From Alistipes sp. CAG:831 (GTDB lineage: Bacteria; Bacteroidota; Bacteroidia; Bacteroidales; UBA932), in contig HF990338.1 in assembly GCA_000432775.1 (NCBI GenBank), positions 1 to 8,573 on the forward strand: a stretch of DNA of 8,573 bases. The letters are read 5' to 3'. A program made the translations under genes and the position numbers. Position 1 is the first letter of the stretch; the number at the start of each line of letters is the position of its first letter. The notes below the pieces were generated by a model. The model was not told the DNA's origin. It was given only the letters and a program-made list of their open reading frames with translations, and ran no database searches. Shown here one piece after another: positions 1-4,193 of this stretch.

Positions 1-18
1 GCTTTGGCACTGAGCCGC

Positions 19-57
19 CTTACCTTTGGAGTGTAATGATAATGATAAAAAGGTAAG
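19..57. repeat. 9-bp inverted repeat over promoter and SD region
   Basis: CTTACCTTT (19-27) and AAAGGTAAG (49-57) are perfect reverse complements separated by 21 nt. The left arm overlaps the -7 box and the right arm contains the AAGG Shine-Dalgarno-like sequence just before the ATG at 61. It could be a DNA operator. If a transcript began further upstream, the repeat could instead form a hairpin hiding the ribosome binding site. Confidence 0.5.
21..28 (+). promoter_or_regulatory. Bacteroidota -7 promoter box
   Basis: TACCTTTG is an exact match to the Bacteroidota sigma-factor -7 consensus TAnnTTTG and lies 32 bp upstream of the ATG at 61, which fits a short 5' leader. The -33 element would fall at or beyond the window edge if the usual 19-21 bp spacing holds, so it cannot be checked. 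The box also forms part of the left arm of a perfect 9-bp inverted repeat (19-27 / 49-57). Confidence 0.6.
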
Positions 58-60
58 ATT

Positions 61-936
61 ATGGAAAAGAATGAACTCAGTGTACCGGCATTTTTCGGAC
101 AGCAGGGTCTGACTGCGGCATCGGCCAATCATATTGCCGATATTGCCAAGGAGAGTTATCAGGCGGTGGAAAAGAGGCTCTCTTCGATGGATTTTCACAA
201 GACGACAGTGGCGTTGATAGGCTCGTCGGACGAGACCGTGATATCCTACGGGACGAGCGCGGATCAGTTCGCCGGGATACGGGACGGCATAAATGAGATT
301 GTGGAGCTGAAGAGGCTCATCGCATATCTGAGGGAGGCTGTCAAGGCCAAGGAGAAGCTGGCGGAAGAGGCAGGGGAAATAGGTTCTTCTGAGCTGGATC
401 AGCTGCTGGACAGCAAGCCGGAGAAGGAGCCGGACCTTATTGCCCAGGATGTCATTGACTCATGGAACATCAAGGAGCGAAACCAATATCTCTCCCTGCA
501 GACAAAGTGCGCTGTCATAGGCAAGTTCATTCACCCGGACGGAGCGCTCTCGGAGGCCCGTAAAGCCTACATGGAGCGTCTGTCGACACCTAAGGCGGTG
601 AAGGAGAACGGGAAGGACACTCTTGTGTACACGTACTATCCCAATGTGGAGGGTGAGGAGGTCGAATCCCTGTTCTTTGCACTGCAGGCTGAGCACCGTT
701 CCGCTCAGGCGGAGCTTAACGGGATGATGCATGAGATTGAGAAAACCATTGCGGCGGACAAGGAAGAGAAGAGCCGGCGGTGGAGTGCCGCACTGGAGCA
801 GTGGAAGGCCGATGTGGACCTGAAGCGGGAAGAGCTTAGCCGGGAGAGGAACAGAAAACGCAAGGAAGTGGAAGCCTTGAAGATAGTCATACCCGACAAT
901 CTCAGGCCGATATATGAAAAACTCCGACAGTTCTGA
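61..936 (+). CDS. hypothetical protein with C-terminal coiled coil (291 aa)
   Basis: I do not recognise the family. The product has no signal peptide or membrane segment and is probably cytoplasmic. Residues about 205-278 are strongly charged and helical (runs of E, K, R and A, with few prolines) and look like a long coiled coil, ending in a short IVIPDNLRPIYEKLRQF tail. Another charged helical stretch lies near residues 75-130. Between them, around residues 165-200, is a more globular part with KAYMERLS and VYTYYPNVEGEE. The ATG at 61 is chosen because AAGG lies 7 nt upstream and a TAnnTTTG promoter lies 32 bp upstream. It stands alone: a 234-bp gap separates it from the next gene. The pattern suggests a structural or scaffold role, possibly phage- or element-derived, but nothing here proves that. 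Confidence 0.85.
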   Translation: MEKNELSVPAFFGQQGLTAASANHIADIAKESYQAVEKRLSSMDFHKTTVALIGSSDETVISYGTSADQFAGIRDGINEIVELKRLIAYLREAVKAKEKLAEEAGEIGSSELDQLLDSKPEKEPDLIAQDVIDSWNIKERNQYLSLQTKCAVIGKFIHPDGALSEARKAYMERLSTPKAVKENGKDTLVYTYYPNVEGEEVESLFFALQAEHRSAQAELNGMMHEIEKTIAADKEEKSRRWSAALEQWKADVDLKREELSRERNRKRKEVEALKIVIPDNLRPIYEKLRQF

Positions 937-942
937 CAAATA

Positions 943-975
943 AGGCAGGACTGAGCGCCTGCGCGAAACCTGCCT
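943..975 (+). other. stem-loop after the first gene
   Basis: AGGCAGG (943-949) pairs perfectly with CCTGCCT (969-975) around a 19-nt loop that holds a second small GC-rich palindrome (GCGC-CT-GCGC). It begins 6 nt after the stop codon at 934-936, where a 3' end would be expected. No T-run follows on either strand, so it is not a classical intrinsic terminator. It may be a 3'-end stabilising hairpin. Confidence 0.4.
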
Positions 976-978
976 GAA

Positions 979-1146
979 CGGACATGCGTGGCGGTCGTAT
1001 TTTATACTCGACTACAGGTCAAAAATCCTTACATCAAATTGCGGCTCTGCTTATTTTGTCACAGAAGCCTTTGATTTTGCCCTCGCTATTGAGTGCAGAG
1101 CCGGTTATCGCCATTGATATGGATTCAGTGCCGTCCCGCATGTCCG
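979..1146. repeat. nested inverted-repeat block in intergenic region
   Basis: Two perfect inverted repeats are nested here: an outer 10-bp pair, CGGACATGCG (979-988) with CGCATGTCCG (1137-1146), and an inner 9-bp pair, CGGCTCTGC (1042-1050) with GCAGAGCCG (1095-1103). The outer arms stay partly similar for a few further bases inward. The 937-1170 gap holds no gene I trust; a 61-codon ORF (984-1169) is hydrophobic, lacks an SD sequence and lies over this block. The block could be a small MITE-like element or a structured leader of the next gene. Confidence 0.5.
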
Positions 1147-1170
1147 GTTTGTCTTTTTTAATTATTTGAT

Positions 1171-1530
1171 ATGAGTTTAAGTATTTACATAGGTGCTGTT
1201 AAATCAGAAAATTTCGATTATTACAAGCCGTATTCCGGCCCGGACATAAGTTCGGCCACCTACTGCCCGGAGCGGATAATGGATGTCTCTCCCTTAGTCG
1301 GTGTCAATGATCCTCTGTTCTCTGCGATAATGATGGATAATGATTCCGTCCGCACTGACTGGGGCTGCCGGGTGCTGAAAAAGACTAAGGAGGATCTGAT
1401 GGTGTATGTCATGGAGAATGGCAGTTTTACAACTTGCTTGGCGATAGAAGATATGGACAGGACTTTGAAAGACGGGGAGGAATATCTTCTCGTGGCCTTT
1501 GACGACGGTGTTGAGTTGGATGAGGATTGA
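1171..1530 (+). CDS. hypothetical small acidic protein (119 aa)
   Basis: I do not recognise the family. The product is a soluble, acidic protein with no signal peptide or membrane helix. It alternates short beta-like segments (SLSIYIGAV, DLMVYVME, EEYLLVAF) with charged turns and ends in a strongly acidic tail (DDGVELDED). It contains two cysteines in the middle third, CPERIMD and GCRVLKK, with no evident metal-binding spacing. The ATG at 1171 is the first in frame and follows a T/A-rich stretch rather than a clear SD, which is common in Bacteroidota. The stop is followed 27 nt later by the ATG of the HD-domain gene on the same strand, so the two are probably co-transcribed. That pairing raises the possibility of a linked function, but no known partnership can be named. 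Confidence 0.7.
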   Translation: MSLSIYIGAVKSENFDYYKPYSGPDISSATYCPERIMDVSPLVGVNDPLFSAIMMDNDSVRTDWGCRVLKKTKEDLMVYVMENGSFTTCLAIEDMDRTLKDGEEYLLVAFDDGVELDED

Positions 1531-1557
1531 TTATTTTTGCAGAAGATATCAGAGAAT

Positions 1558-2022
1558 ATGACAGTAGAAGAGACATTGCGGATTGCGCTGGAGGCGCACG
1601 AGGGGCAGAAGGACCTTGACGGGAGGCCGGCTGTCCTGCATCCGGTCGCCGTGGGGCTTATGGTCTGTAATGATGCTGAGACCAAGACCGGTTTCCTGCA
1701 TGATGTGGTGGAGGATTCGGAGCTGACTCTGGATGAACTGCGCGGCAGAGGGGTCGATGAGGATGTGCTTGCCGCACTTCAGCTGCTTACGCACGCTAAG
1801 GCTGAGGACTACTTCGATTATGTGCGGCGAATCGCCGCGTCCGGCAACACCACGGCCATTCACGTCAAAATGAACGACCTCCGGCACAATCTTGAAAGGG
1901 GGCTGCGGACCTATGCGCAGGCTGTGGAGGACGGCGACACGGAAAAGGCGGAGCGTCTGACCCGCATCAACGACAAGCACCGCAAGGCTCTGCAGATATT
2001 CGAGGACTGCGGACTGCTATGA
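1558..2022 (+). CDS. single-domain HD hydrolase, RelA/SpoT (MESH1-like) type
   Basis: A 154-aa protein made almost entirely of one HD domain of the RelA/SpoT hydrolase kind. Visible residues are H28 (in VLHPVAVG), the HD pair H48-D49 followed by E52-D53 (FLHDVVED), and D107 with N111 (VKMNDLRHN). In MESH1 and RelA/SpoT HD domains these positions bind Mn2+ (H, H, D, D), catalyse removal of the 3'-pyrophosphate (E, D) and hold the nucleotide (N). The spacing agrees well. No synthetase, TGS or ACT domain is present, so the inferred role is a stand-alone small alarmone hydrolase or a related nucleotide phosphohydrolase. I chose the ATG at 1558. A TTG at 1537 would add seven residues but lacks a better ribosome site and lies upstream of the conserved domain start (TVEETLRIALEAHEGQKD). 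The gene lies 27 nt downstream of the 119-aa gene. Confidence 0.85.
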   Translation: MTVEETLRIALEAHEGQKDLDGRPAVLHPVAVGLMVCNDAETKTGFLHDVVEDSELTLDELRGRGVDEDVLAALQLLTHAKAEDYFDYVRRIAASGNTTAIHVKMNDLRHNLERGLRTYAQAVEDGDTEKAERLTRINDKHRKALQIFEDCGLL

Positions 2023-2041
2023 TTTGTATGCTGTAGCATTG

Positions 2042-2246
2042 AAAAACCGAGGGGATAGGGCAGAGTGCCTTTCCGGCTCAGACATGAATTCCGAAATCAG
2101 CGGAGTACCCTAATACCCGACAGGTACGGTATTCATGTCCTCTCAACCTTGCCGAAACGGAAAAGTGCAAGCACTTTGATTCGGGCAAGCCTGACAATCT
2201 CCGCTCTGATGGAGATTATCACGAATGTGCATTTCGTTCTGTTTTT
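2042..2246 (+). other. hairpin-rich segment, candidate structured RNA or palindromic element
   Basis: Downstream of the HD gene several helices follow one another on the plus strand. GGCA/TGCC pairs at 2059-2069. GACATGAAT (2081-2089) pairs perfectly with ATTCATGTC (2131-2139), enclosing two smaller helices (CCG/CGG 2091-2103 and GTACC/GGTAC 2105-2127), like a three-way junction. CTTGCCGAA (2148-2156) pairs with TTC and GGCAAG (2180-2182, 2184-2189; one bulge) around AAAGTGC/GCACTTT (2162-2177). AATCTCC/GGAGATT pairs at 2196-2217. An AT-rich hairpin (2221-2237) is followed by TTTTT (2242-2246). No good plus-strand promoter is visible just upstream, so it may be the 3' UTR of the HD transcript. 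A frame lacking stops also runs through here, so a decayed gene remains possible. Confidence 0.4.
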
Positions 2247-2322
2247 CATGATAGAATTAAATGGACCTTTGCTGTAGAACAATTGGCTTCTCGTAATAAC
2301 TACCTCCCCTCGGTAACAGTTC

Positions 2323-2360
2323 AAAAAAAAGCAGACATCCATTTAGGGATAGATGCCTGC
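2323..2360 (-). terminator. intrinsic terminator, minus strand
   Basis: Read on the minus strand, GCAGGCATC (2360-2352) pairs with GATGTCTGC (2339-2331) in nine pairs, one of them G-U, around a 12-nt loop. It is followed directly by eight Ts (2330-2323). This is a textbook rho-independent terminator on the minus strand. On the plus strand the same stem has an A-C mismatch and no T-run. Confidence 0.7.
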
Positions 2361-2389
2361 CTTAGTTTGCAAAGGTCATTTCTATCATG
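2323..2389 (-). ncRNA. candidate small RNA or attenuator-like leader (~67 nt)
   Basis: The predicted minus-strand transcript runs from about 2389, just after the TAATTTTG box, to the T-run of a strong intrinsic terminator at 2323-2330. It contains an 8-codon ORF (2388 to 2362, MIEMTFAN plus stop) ending 2 nt before the terminator stem, the layout of a leader peptide with attenuator. No convincing minus-strand gene follows the terminator, so a free small RNA or a leftover leader is more likely. Promoter, terminator and length are all inferred from sequence. No known RNA family is recognised. Confidence 0.35.
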
Positions 2390-2395
2390 ACACTG

Positions 2396-2403
2396 CAAAA
2401 TTA
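2396..2403 (-). promoter_or_regulatory. minus-strand promoter-like box
   Basis: On the minus strand 2403-2396 reads TAATTTTG, an exact TAnnTTTG match. CTTG (minus strand of 2423-2426) lies 19 bp upstream and resembles the -33 TTTG element with one mismatch. The same CTTG with 19-bp spacing occurs in front of the tRNA-Leu promoter in this window. Transcription would start near 2389. Confidence 0.4.
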
Positions 2404-2489
2404 ACGAATGATTCTTGAAAAACAAGAAAAATCAGTCAACGCCTGTGCATTATTTTACGGAATGTGTCAAAATCCCACTACGTAGGTAG

Positions 2490-2624
2490 GTCACATATCA
2501 TTACAGGCTTACGGACGGTATGATGGTCCTGCTTGCCAGAGAGTATATGGAAAAGATGGGCATAAAGAACCGTATGCCCAACATGGGTTCTTTGGGAATA
2601 TTTGAAGAAAAACAAAAGAGGTAA
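2490..2624 (+). pseudogene. short ORF remnant, possible 3' end of a decayed gene
   Basis: After an in-frame TAG at 2487-2489 the frame is open to the TAA at 2622-2624 and encodes a plausible C-terminal tail: VTYHYRLTDG, then MMVLLAREYMEKMGIKNR, MPNMGSLGIFEEKQKR. It includes a well-formed amphipathic helix. From the first ATG (2520) it is only 34 codons with no ribosome binding site. The stop lies inside the left arm of the tRNA terminator hairpin. It is either a leftover of a disrupted gene, which would fit the generally degraded look of 2023-2650, or chance. The family is not recognised. Confidence 0.25.
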
Positions 2625-2654
2625 TTGTTTGAAAATTAAACAATTACCTCTTTT
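2614..2654 (-). terminator. 17-bp perfect terminator hairpin of tRNA-Leu
   Basis: Positions 2614-2630 and 2638-2654 are perfect 17-bp reverse complements around a 7-nt loop. On the minus strand the stem ends in TTTT and continues TTTTGTTTTTCTTC, so it should end the tRNA transcript, starting 6 nt after the tRNA discriminator base. Its A and T flanks also let it act in the plus direction, though no strong plus-strand gene needs it. Confidence 0.8.
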
Positions 2655-2659
2655 GGCGG

Positions 2660-2741
2660 TACCCGGAGCCGGGGTCGAACCGGCACGGATTGCTCCACTG
2701 GTGTTTGAGACCAGCGCGTCTACCGATTCCGCCATCCGGGC
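2660..2741 (-). tRNA. tRNA-Leu (anticodon CAA)
   Basis: On the minus strand the sequence starts GCCCGGATGGCGGAATCGG and ends TCCGGGT plus discriminator A, the same acceptor ends as E. coli tRNA-Leu, including a G1-U72 pair. The anticodon stem CTGGT/ACCAG encloses the loop CTCAAAC, giving anticodon CAA (plus positions 2705-2707), which reads UUG. A long variable arm (GGA-GCAA-TCC) marks it as class II, and the T arm is GCCGG-TTCGACC-CCGGC. The genomic 3' end continues CCG rather than CCA, so CCA must be added after transcription. It has its own promoter (2770-2777) and terminator (2614-2654). Confidence 0.96.
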
Positions 2742-2769
2742 TGGTGTGTGCTGGGTGAGCACCGGGCTG

Positions 2770-2777
2770 CAAAGATA
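2770..2777 (-). promoter_or_regulatory. tRNA-Leu promoter, -7 box
   Basis: The minus strand of 2770-2777 reads TATCTTTG, an exact TAnnTTTG box, 28 bp upstream of the tRNA 5' end. CTTG on the minus strand at 2797-2800 lies 19 bp further upstream and resembles the -33 element. This promoter diverges from that of aroB. Confidence 0.65.
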
Positions 2778-2883
2778 AGAAAGATTCTTCATATGCCAAG
2801 CAGTGTGCAGGGTAAAATCTATGGTAAAACCGACGGAATAATCGAATGCAGGCAATCCCGGCGAGTCTGGATCCTCAAGTCAG

Positions 2884-2899
2884 GACTGGCCGGCAAGTC
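2884..2899. promoter_or_regulatory. 16-bp near-palindrome between divergent promoters
   Basis: GACTGGCCGGCAAGTC matches its own reverse complement at 14 of 16 positions. It lies in the 279-bp gap between the tRNA-Leu and aroB genes, about 84 bp upstream of the aroB -7 box. It could be a regulator-binding site. Nothing else in 2778-2982 is convincing: an 89-codon ORF at 2748-3017 would run through both promoters and is not believed. Confidence 0.25.
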
Positions 2900-2982
2900 A
2901 GTTCATCCCGGCTGCTACCCGGCAATGGCGCTGGGTAGATTCATCGGAGAACTGACCAGGTGGGATTATGCAGCGCTTTGCT

Positions 2983-2990
2983 TATCTTTG
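2983..2990 (+). promoter_or_regulatory. shikimate operon promoter, -7 box
   Basis: TATCTTTG is an exact TAnnTTTG match 30 bp upstream of the aroB ATG at 3021, giving a leader of roughly 20-25 nt. There is no TTTG at the expected -33 spacing. The leader is too short for a riboswitch, and no aromatic-rich leader peptide or attenuator is seen. Confidence 0.65.
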
Positions 2991-3020
2991 TGCGGCGAAC
3001 GGACAAAATCATTATAGAGA

Positions 3021-4193
3021 ATGGAAAAAGTCTGGTACATAGAGGACGTCGGGCGGGAGCTGCCCGGGATGTTGCCCCGGATTACTGAAGGGCCGACAGG
3101 TGTTTTTGCGGTGGTGGACGCCAATGTGGCGGAAAGGTTTGCACCGCAGTTGGAGGAAAGCGGCGTAGTGTGGATGCCCTTCGAGGCCCGAGAGGAGCGA
3201 AAATCGCTTGAGACCGTAGCGCGGATTGTGGAATGGCTGCTGGAGCATGAGGCGGACCGCGGTGCGCTTCTGCTCGGTATCGGCGGCGGGGTGACTACGG
3301 ACATCACTGCCTTTGCGGCTTCGGTCTACAAGCGGGGAATCAGGTATGCTCTGGTGCCCACGACTCTTCTCTCGCAGGTGGATGCGGCGGTAGGCGGCAA
3401 GACCGGGGTGAATTTCCACGGTTACAAGAATGTGGTCGGGACGTTCGGCATTCCTGAGGCGGTACTGGTGGCCCCGTCGGTACTTGAGACCCTGCCGGCG
3501 AGGGAGTGGCGTTCCGGTATGGCCGAGGTGCTCAAGACTCTGATTATAGGGGACGGGGAGATGTACGGCAAGGCGGTGGAGTGGTACGCCGGGTGGATTG
3601 CCTGTGGACAGTGTGTGAAGGAAAATGAAGCCGTGTCAAGGACTGGCATGAGAGTCGCTCCAAAACCGGATGCGGAAACGGAGGGGATAATCCGCCGCTG
3701 CATCGAGATCAAATCGACCATCGTGGAGGCGGACCGCAGGGAGAGAGGAGAGAGGATGAAGCTCAATCTGGGCCATACTCTCGGTCATGCGGTGGAGTCG
3801 GTCTGCATGGCTTGCGGGACTTCCGGGGATGCGGGCAGATCAACTGAAGGGAGAGGCGGGATGGAGGCGCTTTCCCATGGGGAGGCGGTCGCAGCGGGAA
3901 TTATCGCAGCGGCGGAAATTTCCGTCAGGAAAGGAGTGCTGGCGGAGGATACCGCAGCAGCCATAGTGAGGGATTTCAAGTCGCTGGGCTACAAGGATAT
4001 TGCGGAGATTGTCACAGCTCATGCCGGCCTTGACGGAAAGGCGGTGGCAGCAAAATTATCGGACTTTGTGCTGAATGATAAGAAACGTAAGGAAGATTTT
4101 ATTAATTTTGTCCTGATTCGCGGTCTGGGCTCTGTGGAGACAGCGGCGCTGAGCGTGAATGAATTACAGGAGATTATCTATGATATGTATTAG
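3021..4193 (+). CDS. aroB: 3-dehydroquinate synthase
   Basis: Converts DAHP to 3-dehydroquinate, the second step of the shikimate pathway, using NAD and a divalent metal in the cytoplasm. Family motifs are clear: the NAD-binding GGGVTTDITAF (from residue 88), PTTLLSQVDAAVGGKTGVN (113-131), KNVVGTF (136-142), the metal ligand E169 in MAEVLK, GHTLGH (H252, H256) and SHGEAV (H286). The metal set E169/H252/H286 is therefore intact. At 390 aa it is about 30 residues longer than typical AroB. Part of the extra length is about 17 residues between the two ligand histidines (around 262-281, rich in G, S and R), and part seems to lie around residues 190-222. The ATG at 3021 follows a TAnnTTTG promoter. 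Its end overlaps the start of the aroD-aroA fusion by 14 nt, pointing to translational coupling. Confidence 0.96.
   Translation: MEKVWYIEDVGRELPGMLPRITEGPTGVFAVVDANVAERFAPQLEESGVVWMPFEAREERKSLETVARIVEWLLEHEADRGALLLGIGGGVTTDITAFAASVYKRGIRYALVPTTLLSQVDAAVGGKTGVNFHGYKNVVGTFGIPEAVLVAPSVLETLPAREWRSGMAEVLKTLIIGDGEMYGKAVEWYAGWIACGQCVKENEAVSRTGMRVAPKPDAETEGIIRRCIEIKSTIVEADRRERGERMKLNLGHTLGHAVESVCMACGTSGDAGRSTEGRGGMEALSHGEAVAAGIIAAAEISVRKGVLAEDTAAAIVRDFKSLGYKDIAEIVTAHAGLDGKAVAAKLSDFVLNDKKRKEDFINFVLIRGLGSVETAALSVNELQEIIYDMY
4168..4172 (+). promoter_or_regulatory. Shine-Dalgarno that fixes the aroD-aroA start
   Basis: AGGAG ends 7 nt before the ATG at 4180 and lies inside the 3' end of aroB. It is the clearest ribosome binding site in the window. 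It favours 4180 over the in-frame ATG at 4159, which would place this motif inside the coding sequence and add seven residues before the conserved barrel strand. Confidence 0.7.

Larger units (their letters stand above)
2247..2389. repeat. 143-bp segment bounded by imperfect inverted repeats
   Basis: The left arm (2247-2272) reads CATGATAGAA, then TTAA, ATG, G and ACCTTTGC. The reverse complement of the right arm (2369-2389) reads CATGATAGAA, ATG, ACCTTTGC. All 21 bases of the right arm match in order, with five extra bases in the left. Similarity is weaker but visible just outside (TTCGTT followed by a T-run on both sides). The arrangement looks like terminal inverted repeats of a small element or an inverted duplication of a promoter/leader region. 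No transposase and no clear target duplication are seen. Confidence 0.45.

Noticed and set aside
984..1169. 61-codon plus-strand ORF ending just before the 119-aa gene
   Set aside because: It is hydrophobic without a recognisable pattern, lacks a ribosome binding site, and lies over the nested inverted repeats.
2133..2342. 69-codon minus-strand ORF
   Set aside because: Its start codon lies inside the minus-strand terminator hairpin and its composition is not protein-like. A start in that place would be cut off by termination.
2658..2741. Integration site using the tRNA-Leu 3' end
   Set aside because: No second copy of the tRNA 3' end and no integrase gene appear in the window, so an attachment site is not supported.
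2748..3017. 89-codon plus-strand ORF between the tRNA and aroB
   Set aside because: It uses a non-ATG start, crosses both the tRNA promoter and the aroB promoter, and its product resembles no protein family.
4159..4179. Upstream ATG start for the aroD-aroA fusion
   Set aside because: It would add seven residues before the conserved first strand and has no SD, while AGGAG is placed 7 nt before the ATG at 4180.
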